Source of the DNA: Chthonomonadaceae bacterium
GTDB lineage: Bacteria; Armatimonadota; Chthonomonadetes; Chthonomonadales; Chthonomonadaceae
Length of the DNA: 64,000 nt
Direction of reading: 5' to 3'
Assembly: GCA_025054835.1 (NCBI GenBank)
Contig: JANWZQ010000010.1
Span: 1 to 64,000, forward strand
Numbering within the stretch: the first letter of the stretch is position 1; the number at the start of each line of letters is the position of its first letter. Below the pieces are notes generated by a model. It was not told the DNA's origin. It saw nothing but the letters and a program-made list of their open reading frames with translations, and made no database searches. Shown one piece after another: positions 1-8,223 of this stretch. A program made the position numbers and the translations under genes.

Positions 1-102
1 GGTCATGCCCCTCACGGGGATTGAAACTGCTAAACGCTCGCGTTTTAAACTTCTTAGAATTTTCCGTAGCAATGAGGTCATGCCCCTCACGGGGATTGAA
101 AT
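1..102 (+). CRISPR. Trailing end of a CRISPR array (two repeats, one spacer)
   Basis: A 26-base core is repeated exactly at 1-26 and 76-101. It contains the partial palindrome CCCCTCACGGGG and ends ATTGAAA. The first copy continues with C at 27, giving the ATTGAAAC end common in type I and III repeats; the second has T at 102. The second repeat probably begins near 66, so the spacer is about 38 bases. No third copy follows, so the C-to-T change fits a degenerate terminal repeat and the leader should lie left of the window. Positions 103-184 hold no repeat and only the ribosome binding site of the next gene. No cas genes are present. Confidence 0.85.
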
Positions 103-184
103 GGCGAGTGTTAGAGCAGGGATCCACTAATGCCCCGCAGAAAAAGCAGGCGATAGAGCACCCGACCTGTAGTTGGAGGAACGC

Positions 185-2467
185 TTGATCCTGCCTTTCT
201 TAGTTGGGGTTGCAGTGGCGCTCACGCACGATCTGCCAGCTGGTAGTGCTCCGGAGCCTGTAGCCCTGCTGCACTTCCCGGACCGTTTCCACGCATACGT
301 CTGGCGTAACTGGACAGTGGTTCCAGTCGAGAGGATTGCGAAGGCAGCTGGTGTGAGTATACAGGAGGTGTTGCAAACAGGACGGGCTATGGGATTGCCA
401 GACCCACCACGCCTCTCTGCTGACTTCCAACGCCGATCTGCGCTGACCGTTATCCGCCGCAACTGGCATTTACTCCCTTACGATCAACTCTTGAAGTTGC
501 TGGGATGGACGCCGGAGCAGCTCGCCTACGCTCTGCGCGAGGACGACTTCCTCTACATCAAGCTCGGCAGTCACAAACCCCGGTGCGAGCCGCTCCGCTA
601 TCGCCCTCCGAATGAGGCAACTCGCCGGCGGCAGCGGGAGATTGCGCAGATCCTTCGAAGAGAGTTTCCCGATGGCATTCCTGCTCCTTCTGATCCCCCG
701 TTCAGCTTCGTCCGACGGCTCTCCAAACCTGCGACAGTGAAACGCAGGCCAGACACTTCCGGCCTTTTTTCACCCCGCTACTGCTATTCCTACTTCGCCC
801 TGTACGGCGATCCACTGCTGGAACCGCAAGCGGATCCCTACCCCGACGGCTACCTGCAACAACTGGCGGCAGCAGGGGTGAATGGCGTCTGGTTGCAAGC
901 AGTGCTCTACAAACTGGCGCCTTTCCCATGGAACCCCGCTCTGAGCGATCGCTGGGAAGAGCGACTGGCGAACTTGCGCCGGCTAACCCAGCGGGCGCAA
1001 CGGCATGGCATCCGTATCTACCTCTATCTCAATGAGCCACGCGCCATGCCACTCGCCTTCTACACCACGCACCCTGCACTGAAGGGCGTAACGGAGGGTG
1101 ACTACGCCGCGCTCTGCTCCAGTCATCCCGAAGTGCAGAAGTACCTTGCAGATGCTGTAGCGACCATCTGCCGTGCTGTGCCGGATCTGGGCGGCTTCTT
1201 TACGATCACTGCTTCCGAAAATCTAACCAACTGCTGGTCACATGGACAGGGCAACCAGTGTGAACGATGCCGTCTTCTCGGAATGGCAACCGTGATCGCG
1301 CAGGTCAATTATGCGATTCGGCAAGGGATCCGGCAGGCGGGAAGCCGGGCGCAGTTGATTGTCTGGGACTGGGGCTGGCCTGACGACGCAACGGAAGCGA
1401 TTCTTCGGCGCCTGCCCGACGACGTTGCCCTCCAGAGCGTCAGTGAATGGAGCTTGCCGATCCAGCGAGGCGGTGTCCCTGCTGTAATCGGTGAGTACGC
1501 TCTGTCGGCGATTGGCCCCGGACCACGCGCCCGAAAAAACTGGGAGCTGGCCCGCAAGCGTGGCATGAAAGTGCTGGCGAAGATCCAGGCAGCCAACTCA
1601 TGGGAACTCTCTGCTGTCCCTTACATCCCCGCGCTGGAGAACGTCGCGCAACACATCGCCAACCTGCGTGCAGAGAACGTGGATGGCCTGATGCTTGGCT
1701 GGACCCTAGGAGGCTACCCCTCGCCCAACCTGGAGGTAGTAGCAGTCATGGGGCGAGATCGACGGATCACACCAGAGGAAGCGATGCTGGAAGTGGCCAC
1801 GCGCCGGTTTGGAAAGGAATATGCCACCACGGTGGTGCAGGCGTGGAAGGAGTTCAGTGCTGCCTTCCGAGAGTTCCCCTTTCACATCAGCACGGTCTAC
1901 CATGCGCCACTACAGTTCGGCCCGGCGAACCTGCTGTGGGAGAAGCCAACAGGCTACCGCGCCACGATGGTCGGCTTCTGCTACGACGATCTGGATACAT
2001 GGCGTGGCCCCTACCCGACAGAGGTTTTCATTCAGCAACTGCTGCAGGTCGCAGATGGTTTTGACCGGGCTGTAGCGACCCTGCGTCACGCATTGCAGAG
2101 TCAGTCCACAACCTCGAAAGCGCATCAACGCGCCCTGCAGGAGGAAATACGAGTTGGCGAAGCAGCCGCCATCCACTTCCGCAGCACGGCAATGCAAGCA
2201 CGGTTCGTGCAGCTACGCCAGCAACTGCAAACCGCCACATCGGCCGATGACCGACGTACGATTATCTCTGCTCTGAGACATGTTCTGGATACCGAGATCG
2301 CACTGGCACGCCGGCTGCTGCAGCTGCAAGCAGCAGACTCACGGATCGGCTTCGAGGCATCCAACCAGTACTACTACCTTGGCGTGGATCTGATGGAGAA
2401 AATCCTCAACGCCTGTGACCTGCGCGACCGCTGGTTGCCCGCGCAATCGGGATCTGCCTCACGCTGA
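185..2467 (+). CDS. Glycoside-hydrolase-like TIM-barrel protein
   Basis: About 760 residues, no signal peptide. I favour TTG at 185 because GGAGGA (175-180) precedes it; an in-frame TTG at 173 has no such site. Residues about 20-130 contain a duplicated helical motif: two segments start with W/R-RNW and run through a VPxERIA/LPYDQLL-type helix. From about 195 on there is a barrel-like region (YCYSYFALYGDPL, GVNGVWLQAVLY, HGIRIYLYLNEPRAMP, GFFTITASENLTNCW, AQLIVWDWGWPDD), the kind of beta-strand pattern seen in GH20/GH-like hydrolases. Acidic residues in ITASEN and WDW are candidate catalytic groups. The C-terminal 150 residues are helical. Substrate unknown; family assignment is inference. 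Confidence 0.6.
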   Translation: MILPFLVGVAVALTHDLPAGSAPEPVALLHFPDRFHAYVWRNWTVVPVERIAKAAGVSIQEVLQTGRAMGLPDPPRLSADFQRRSALTVIRRNWHLLPYDQLLKLLGWTPEQLAYALREDDFLYIKLGSHKPRCEPLRYRPPNEATRRRQREIAQILRREFPDGIPAPSDPPFSFVRRLSKPATVKRRPDTSGLFSPRYCYSYFALYGDPLLEPQADPYPDGYLQQLAAAGVNGVWLQAVLYKLAPFPWNPALSDRWEERLANLRRLTQRAQRHGIRIYLYLNEPRAMPLAFYTTHPALKGVTEGDYAALCSSHPEVQKYLADAVATICRAVPDLGGFFTITASENLTNCWSHGQGNQCERCRLLGMATVIAQVNYAIRQGIRQAGSRAQLIVWDWGWPDDATEAILRRLPDDVALQSVSEWSLPIQRGGVPAVIGEYALSAIGPGPRARKNWELARKRGMKVLAKIQAANSWELSAVPYIPALENVAQHIANLRAENVDGLMLGWTLGGYPSPNLEVVAVMGRDRRITPEEAMLEVATRRFGKEYATTVVQAWKEFSAAFREFPFHISTVYHAPLQFGPANLLWEKPTGYRATMVGFCYDDLDTWRGPYPTEVFIQQLLQVADGFDRAVATLRHALQSQSTTSKAHQRALQEEIRVGEAAAIHFRSTAMQARFVQLRQQLQTATSADDRRTIISALRHVLDTEIALARRLLQLQAADSRIGFEASNQYYYLGVDLMEKILNACDLRDRWLPAQSGSASR

Positions 2468-2662
2468 TCTCCCGCTCTATCACGTGAAACTCATCGCGCC
2501 TACCCGATCCCAATGCTGCCATGCGACAGGAACCTCCGTCGTGCGTACGCCTCGCCATCGAGCGTTGCATAACGCGCAGCAAGTATGCGGCGCGGTGCTG
2601 GTTCGCATGCGGCAGGTCTTCGCCACGCGCAACGCAACAGAAGATGCAGGGCGTGAATTGTG

Positions 2663-2668
2663 CTAAAA
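2663..2668 (+). promoter_or_regulatory. Extended -10 element of carB, likely leaderless
   Basis: TAAAAT preceded by TGC gives an extended -10. There is no convincing -35. The expected transcription start is near 2675, only three bases before the ATG at 2678, and no Shine-Dalgarno sequence precedes that ATG. The other 195 bases between 2468 and 2662 show nothing I can name. Confidence 0.5.
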
Positions 2669-2677
2669 TGAGTTGCT

Positions 2678-4405
2678 ATGCCACGAGACACCACTATCCA
2701 GAAGGTTCTGCTCATAGGGTCCGGCCCTATAGTCATCGGTCAGGCCGCAGAGTTCGACTACGCAGGCGCACAGGCATGCCGTGCCCTCCGTGAGGAAGGC
2801 ATCTCCGTAGTGCTCATCAACTCCAATCCGGCCACCATCATGACAGACACAGAAATGGCCGACCGCGTCTACATCGAGCCACTGAACGTGGAATTCGCCG
2901 AGCGCGTGATCGCCCGGGAACGGCCGGACGGTCTCCTGCCCACCCTCGGAGGGCAGACTGGCCTGAACCTGGCAACGCAGCTCTCAGACGCCGGGATCCT
3001 GGAGAAGTACAACGTGCGCCTGCTCGGCACCCCCCTGAGCGCGATCCGTCAGGCCGAAGATCGGGAAGCGTTCCGGGAACTCATGCGGCAGATCGGCGAG
3101 CCCGTGCCAGAGTCCTGGATCGTCACCGAAGAATGGCAACTGGAGGAGCCTGCAGGCGCCGGCATCTGGCCTCTGATCGTGCGCCCTGCGTACACACTGG
3201 GAGGCACCGGAGGCGGGGTAGCACACAACCCGGATGAACTGTATGAAATTGCCAGAAAAGGCCTGGCACTTTCCATGCGGCATCAGGTCATGGTGGAACG
3301 CTACCTGGTAGGATGGAAGGAAATCGAGTACGAGGTCATGCGCGATGCGAACGATACGGCGATCACCGTGTGCAACATGGAAAATCTGGACCCCATGGGA
3401 GTGCACACCGGCGACAGTATCGTGGTAGCCCCCTCACAAACCCTCTCCGACAAAGAATACCAGATGTTGCGTACGGCCTCCCTCAAAATCATCCGGGCAC
3501 TGGGGATCGAGGGGGGGTGCAATGTACAGCTGGCTCTGGACCCGCATTCGTTCGCGTACTACGTGATCGAGGTCAACCCACGGGTCTCGCGTTCTTCGGC
3601 ACTGGCCTCCAAAGCAACCGGCTACCCGATCGCGCGGGTCTCGGCCAAAATTGCAACGGGCCTGCATCTGGACGAAATCGAAAACGCTGTGACGCGCAAA
3701 ACGCTGGCCTGCTTCGAGCCCGCACTGGACTACTGCGTGGTGAAAATTCCCCGATGGCCGTTCGATAAGTTCGTGCTCGCCGATCGACGCATCAGCACGC
3801 AGATGAAGGCAACCGGCGAAGTCATGGCGATCGACCGGAGCTTCGAAGCCGCCCTGATGAAGGCCATTCGCTCACTGGAAGTCGGCGTGTATGGCCTGTC
3901 GAACAAAACGGTGCCACAGATGAGCGATATCCAGCTGGAAGAAGCCATCCGGGTTCCCAACGACGAGCGGCTCTGGGCGATCGCAGAAGGGTTCCGGCGC
4001 GGCATGATGCTGGAAGAGATCCATGCTCTCAGCAACATCGACCCGTGGTTCCTGAGAAAGCTGCAACACCTGGTGTCGCTCGAGACACGCCTGAAGCTCA
4101 ACGGAAAAGCGATCGCGCGCATGGCCGCCCGTCTGCTGCAGGACACACGAGAGAGCGCCACACCCGCAACGGAAAATACCGGTACAGAGCACCATCTGAT
4201 CGCGCGCCTTTTGCGCGAGGCAAAGCAGGCAGGCTTCTCGGACCGCACCATCGCAGAGTTTGCAGAGGTCCCGGAGCTTCAGATCCGAGCCCTGCGCAAA
4301 CGTCTGGAAATCGTACCTATCTACAAGATGGTGGACACCTGCGCAGCAGAATTCGAGGCGGCAACCCCTTACTACTACTCCTGCTACGATCGTGAAGATG
4401 AATGA
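2678..4405 (+). CDS. carB: Carbamoyl-phosphate synthase large chain, N-terminal half only (split CarB)
   Basis: 575 residues that match the first half of CarB (usual full length about 1070). It holds the carboxyphosphate-forming ATP-grasp domain and the oligomerisation domain. Landmarks: [20 protein letters not shown] near residue 14, [65 protein letters not shown]-type metal/ATP loop, and the end [20 protein letters not shown]. It stops exactly where the second synthetase half begins in the fused enzyme. The next bases encode an unrelated protein in all frames, so this is a true split and not a frameshift. Split forms are known in some archaea and Aquifex. The C-terminal half and carA must lie elsewhere. 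Role: bicarbonate activation for pyrimidine and arginine synthesis. Confidence 0.93.
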   Translation: MPRDTTIQKVLLIGSGPIVIGQAAEFDYAGAQACRALREEGISVVLINSNPATIMTDTEMADRVYIEPLNVEFAERVIARERPDGLLPTLGGQTGLNLATQLSDAGILEKYNVRLLGTPLSAIRQAEDREAFRELMRQIGEPVPESWIVTEEWQLEEPAGAGIWPLIVRPAYTLGGTGGGVAHNPDELYEIARKGLALSMRHQVMVERYLVGWKEIEYEVMRDANDTAITVCNMENLDPMGVHTGDSIVVAPSQTLSDKEYQMLRTASLKIIRALGIEGGCNVQLALDPHSFAYYVIEVNPRVSRSSALASKATGYPIARVSAKIATGLHLDEIENAVTRKTLACFEPALDYCVVKIPRWPFDKFVLADRRISTQMKATGEVMAIDRSFEAALMKAIRSLEVGVYGLSNKTVPQMSDIQLEEAIRVPNDERLWAIAEGFRRGMMLEEIHALSNIDPWFLRKLQHLVSLETRLKLNGKAIARMAARLLQDTRESATPATENTGTEHHLIARLLREAKQAGFSDRTIAEFAEVPELQIRALRKRLEIVPIYKMVDTCAAEFEAATPYYYSCYDREDE

Positions 4406-4429
4406 CGTCGCCGTCGGGTAAGGTCAATC

Positions 4430-5413
4430 ATGCGTATCGGGCTGGACGACATCGATCCTCAGATCGCAGCTGCCACGGCGGAACGCCTGGAGGCCCCCCT
4501 GCAGGAGTTCCTGAAAGAAGACATCCACTGGGAGGGCCTGCTGCCCTGGCGGTTGCAGTGGCAGAGCCGGACCGGGAGGCTGGAGCTGCGGCGCAAGCGA
4601 GAACCCACCGGGGTAGAGCGTGCCGCATACACCCTGCGCAAGAAGCGAGATGAGCGCATGGTATGGCGCGTCCTTCTCCCGCTTCTGGGAGCACTGGTCG
4701 TGAGTGCAGGGGTATTCGGTGTACTGGACGCGACAGGCAACCTGTCCTTGCCCGGCATACTGCTGGGAATTGTGGTGCTGATAGCTGGCAGCGGCGCAGG
4801 ACTCTGGTGGTCCTGGAAGACCACACGGGCAGACCTGCGCCGCAACATAACCCCTGTGGAAATGCGAGCGGTGTTCCCGTTGCTGTCCCTGTCGCGGGCC
4901 GAGCGAACATACTGCGACGCACTGCAACTGCTGGCCGAACTGCAGGTGGATGCTTCTCTGGAACCCAACCTGAGAGAGACACTGACACAGATGAACGCAT
5001 TGCTGCAGAGCCATCGACAGATAGAAGCGCAGAAAGCGAGCCTGCTGTCTGTCATGGGCCTGCACTCGGTAAGCGCTCTGGAGTCAGAACGCAACGCTCT
5101 GGAACATCGCCTGGCTCAGACGACCGATCCGATCGCACGGCAGGCTCTGCAGCAGAGCCTGCAGATGTGTACCAACCGGCTGGAGAGCGCGCAGGAGCTG
5201 GAGCGCGGACTGGAACGCCTCAACGCACAGCAGGAGGCGATCTATCACACGCTATCCTCCACAGTCTCCGCGATCGCACGTCTGCAGGCCGTCCCCGGCG
5301 CGCATGCCGGAGTGGCAGCCGAGGAAATCGGAAGCATGATCGCCGCAATCAACGCGCAGACGCGGGCAGTAGAACAGGCAGTGGAAGAGGTTGTCCGCTT
5401 GCAACAGGAGTAG
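4430..5413 (+). CDS. Membrane protein with coiled-coil tail, function unknown
   Basis: 327 residues. A basic N-terminal segment of about 75 residues is followed by two adjacent hydrophobic helices (about 79-98 and 107-126, the second ending LWWSWK). The C-terminal 180 residues are rich in Q, E, A and L with heptad character (repeated LxxxLxxL and EALNAQQEAI-like stretches), typical of a long coiled coil. ATG at 4430 follows TAAGGT. It lies 24 bases after carB and 15 bases before the methyltransferase, so it likely shares the carB transcript. No known domain recognised. Confidence 0.75.
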   Translation: MRIGLDDIDPQIAAATAERLEAPLQEFLKEDIHWEGLLPWRLQWQSRTGRLELRRKREPTGVERAAYTLRKKRDERMVWRVLLPLLGALVVSAGVFGVLDATGNLSLPGILLGIVVLIAGSGAGLWWSWKTTRADLRRNITPVEMRAVFPLLSLSRAERTYCDALQLLAELQVDASLEPNLRETLTQMNALLQSHRQIEAQKASLLSVMGLHSVSALESERNALEHRLAQTTDPIARQALQQSLQMCTNRLESAQELERGLERLNAQQEAIYHTLSSTVSAIARLQAVPGAHAGVAAEEIGSMIAAINAQTRAVEQAVEEVVRLQQE

Positions 5414-5428
5414 ACAGGAGACCCGGGA

Positions 5429-6262
5429 ATGCATCGGGAAACACTGTGCTGGTTGCGCTGTCCGGAAGGGTGCACAGATCCTCTCGCCATAGAGACCGTC
5501 ACAACACAGGGTGATCGTGTCGAGCAGGGACGCCTGCAATGCCGGGTATGCGGACGGGCCTACACTATCGAGGAAGGCATCGCCCGTATGCTGCCATCCA
5601 CCCTGACGGAGCCCGACAGAAACGACCAGGATGCCGCCCGGAAGCGCCGGGAAATGGCGGCGCGAGATGCGCAGGTGACAGCCTACGATCGCCTGCGGGC
5701 ACTCCGGTGGTTTGGACTGGTCGAGGTGCCGGCCACGCTGGCCCTGCTGCGTCCTCGACGCGCCGACCCTGTTCTGGAGGCCGGCTGCGGCACCGGCCGG
5801 ATGACACGCACCTTTGCCACGCGATCCTGCAGGGTGGTCTCCGTGGACTACTCCCTGGAGTCATTGCGCGCATGCCGCAGGAAGCTGATCGCACAGGGCA
5901 TCACCAACGTCGACCTGATCCAGGCGGACGTGTGCGCTCTGCCTCTCCAGAGCGCTCTGTTCCCCAAAGTCGTGTCGTGCCAGGTTCTGGAGCACGTACC
6001 AACACCCGAAGCGCGTGCGCGTATGGTGGCGGAACTGGCCCGGGTAGCGCGCCCCGGAGGGGACGTCGTCATCTCGGCCTACCAGCACTCCGTGTTCACA
6101 CAACTGTGGGACCGCAAAGAGGGAGAACATGCCGGCGGGATCTATTACTACCGATTCTCACGCCCGGAACTGGAACAGTTGCTGTCGCACTCCCTGAAAG
6201 TACGGCGCATGACGGGCGCACTGGTGTATCACTATCTGGCACACTGCCAGAAAGGAGCATAG
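5429..6262 (+). CDS. SAM-dependent class I methyltransferase with N-terminal Trm112-like zinc ribbon
   Basis: 277 residues. Residues about 7-50 hold two Cys pairs (LRCPEGC and CRVCG) ahead of GIARML, as in Trm112-like zinc ribbons that precede some methyltransferases. The Rossmann core follows: motif I VLEAGCGTGRMTR near residue 112, the acidic end of beta-2 (VSVDYS), and ADVCALPL before motif IV (VSCQVLEHV), as in the Methyltransf_11/UbiE type. CAGGAG lies ahead of the ATG. Substrate cannot be told. The stop codon directly abuts the next start, so the two genes are probably coupled. Confidence 0.82.
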   Translation: MHRETLCWLRCPEGCTDPLAIETVTTQGDRVEQGRLQCRVCGRAYTIEEGIARMLPSTLTEPDRNDQDAARKRREMAARDAQVTAYDRLRALRWFGLVEVPATLALLRPRRADPVLEAGCGTGRMTRTFATRSCRVVSVDYSLESLRACRRKLIAQGITNVDLIQADVCALPLQSALFPKVVSCQVLEHVPTPEARARMVAELARVARPGGDVVISAYQHSVFTQLWDRKEGEHAGGIYYYRFSRPELEQLLSHSLKVRRMTGALVYHYLAHCQKGA

Positions 6263-6913
6263 ATGTCGGATCTGTCTGTGGGTGGCGGACCACGTCCCGA
6301 GCGACGGGCCACCCTGCGTCTGGGCCAGCGAGAACTGAGCCTGATTTCGCTGGCCGTAATCGCGCTGAGCGTGGCGCTCGTGGGCTTCTTCGGCTATCGA
6401 ATCTTCCTGAACTTCAAGGTGACTCGCAACCTGATTGTAGCGGAGAACAACCTGCGCGCCCTGTACACGGCCATGCGTGGCTACGCGCAGGACTGGGAAG
6501 GGCGCCTGCCCGACGCAGATCGGTGGGTGGAGCAGACGCTGGGATACCTGTCCGCCCCCCGGGGAATGGGTGGTGGCCCGCAGGCGTACCTGCAGGGCCC
6601 CGCAGATTCTGGCACTGTGGGCTACGCCTACAACGAGCTGGCATCGGGGTACAACGTGGAAACCGGAAAGAACGCAAAGGGAGAGGTTGTGAACCCGGGG
6701 CAGCTGATCCTGCTGATCGAACGACCGGGCGTCACGCCGGAACAGAGCGCTACCGTGCGTATCCCGTTGCAAACCAACCTGCAGGCGCGCGATGCCCTGG
6801 AGAAAGAACTGGCTTTCCCACACAACTCGGATGATACGGAGAACGCGACGACAGTGGTGCTGTACGCCAACGGTCGGGTACAACGGTTGATCCGCCGGGA
6901 CTTCAAGTTCTGA
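6263..6913 (+). CDS. Single-pass membrane protein with pseudopilin-like domain
   Basis: 216 residues. A transmembrane helix at about 30-53 (LISLAVIALSVALVGFFGYR) follows a charged N-terminus. The following region (ENNLRALYTAMRGYAQDWEG, RLPDADRWVEQTLGYL) resembles the alpha-helix and loop of GspG/H-X9-DG pseudopilins, but there is no prepilin peptidase site (no G-F-T-L-I-E). The end carries a VLYANGRVQRL-type strand like the tail of those proteins. It starts right after the upstream TAG, with AGGAG inside the upstream gene. A membrane-anchored relative of pseudopilins is the best reading; role unknown. Confidence 0.7.
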   Translation: MSDLSVGGGPRPERRATLRLGQRELSLISLAVIALSVALVGFFGYRIFLNFKVTRNLIVAENNLRALYTAMRGYAQDWEGRLPDADRWVEQTLGYLSAPRGMGGGPQAYLQGPADSGTVGYAYNELASGYNVETGKNAKGEVVNPGQLILLIERPGVTPEQSATVRIPLQTNLQARDALEKELAFPHNSDDTENATTVVLYANGRVQRLIRRDFKF

Positions 6914-6925
6914 AAGGGCAATACC

Positions 6926-8080
6926 GTGGGAACTGCATACACACCGGGACTGAAAGTGAGCGCCCGCACACGGGTGGAGAAACTCCGTCGCCTGCCGTTG
7001 AAAGGCGAAGTGCTGGTGCGTGAAGGGGATCGGGTGACCCCGGAAACCATTGTGGCGCGCACAGAGCTGCCGGGCATCATGCAGACGCTACGCCTGGCCG
7101 AGCGGATGGGGATCGAGCCCTCCGATGTGATCGGAGCTCTGAAGGTACGGGAGGGCGACCCGGTGCAGGTTGGCGACGTGATTGCCGAAACGAAGGGTCT
7201 GTTCGGACGCTTCTTCCGCACGGAGTTCCGTTCCCCTTACGCGGGACGGGTAGAACTGATCTCCCCGGCTACGGGGCACGTGGGGATCCGTGAGAGCCCG
7301 ACTCCTGTGGAGCGAGATGCCTACATTCGGGGAACCGTGATCCGCGTGATCCCGGAAGAGGGCGTGGTTGTAGCGTGCGCCGGTGCGCTGGTGCAGGGCA
7401 TTTTCGGAGTCGGCGGCGAACGTCTCGGCGAGATACAGGTCGTAACACCGGGTCCCGACGACGCCATCACCGAGGCAACGCTCACCGGGACTCATCGAGG
7501 AAAGATCGTGGTGGGCGGGTCCAACGTGTCCGGCGCAGCACTGCGACGGGCGGCCGAGATCGGGGTTGTCGGCATTGTGGTGGGCGGTGTCGTGGATCGG
7601 GACCTGATGGACTATCTGGCGGAAGCCCTGAACCAGCCCGGATATGATATCGGCGTGGCGATCACCGGGCAGGAGCCCATTCCCTTCACACTGGTGATCA
7701 CCGAAGGCTTCGGCACGATCGCAATGGCCGAACGAACGTTCCGCCTCCTCCAATCGCTGGAGGGAATGCAGGCCTCGATCAACGGAGCAACGCAGATCCG
7801 CGCCGGAGTGATCCGTCCTGAAGTGATTGTGCCTCTGGACGATACCCCGCCGGAAACACTCCCGGATGCCGGGCGCCGCTCCGGGCAGCTGGTCGTGGGC
7901 ACACCGATCCGGGTGATCCGTGAGCCCTACTTCGGCCTTCTGGGCACCGTAACGGCACTGCCAGCGGAACTGACGCAGGTAGAGTCCGAAACATGGGTGC
8001 GGGTGTTGCAGGCACAACTTCAGGACGGCCGGGTGGTGACGGTGCCCCGGGCCAATGTGGAAATCATTGAAGCCGATTGA
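6926..8080 (+). CDS. Conserved hypothetical protein with barrel-sandwich and KOW-like segments
   Basis: 384 residues, GTG start after AAGGG. The N-terminal third has repeated short beta segments around GEVLVREGDRVTPETIVAR, KVREGDPVQVGDVIAET and SPYAGRVELISP, the pattern of biotinyl/lipoyl-like or RnfC-like barrel-sandwich folds; no biotinyl lysine motif is seen. The middle (GGSNVSGAALRRAAEIGVVG, GIVVGGVVDRDLMDYL) is alpha/beta. The last 70 residues (IRVIREPYFGLLGTVTAL ... VTVPRANVEII) look like a KOW/SH3-type barrel. Soluble, no signal peptide. Last gene of the carB run; function not known. Confidence 0.72.
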   Translation: MGTAYTPGLKVSARTRVEKLRRLPLKGEVLVREGDRVTPETIVARTELPGIMQTLRLAERMGIEPSDVIGALKVREGDPVQVGDVIAETKGLFGRFFRTEFRSPYAGRVELISPATGHVGIRESPTPVERDAYIRGTVIRVIPEEGVVVACAGALVQGIFGVGGERLGEIQVVTPGPDDAITEATLTGTHRGKIVVGGSNVSGAALRRAAEIGVVGIVVGGVVDRDLMDYLAEALNQPGYDIGVAITGQEPIPFTLVITEGFGTIAMAERTFRLLQSLEGMQASINGATQIRAGVIRPEVIVPLDDTPPETLPDAGRRSGQLVVGTPIRVIREPYFGLLGTVTALPAELTQVESETWVRVLQAQLQDGRVVTVPRANVEIIEAD

Positions 8081-8223
8081 GACACAGCCCGGCTGCCGCC
8101 GGAGAGCCCGGGAAAGCTCCCGCACGGGAATGCCGTCACAGAGCCCCTGTTCCCTTGCCACGGTCTCGACGGTACCCCGTTGCGGAACCGAAGGCAGCCA
8201 AATCTTCACTGGAGAGAGCAACG

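Noticed and set aside
4396-4460. Possible frameshift joining carB to its missing second half
   Set aside because: No downstream frame encodes the second CarB domain; a different protein begins at 4430.
5539-6834. A 431-codon frame overlapping the methyltransferase
   Set aside because: Arg/Gly/Pro-rich shadow in a high-GC region; the methyltransferase frame carries motif I and the zinc ribbon.
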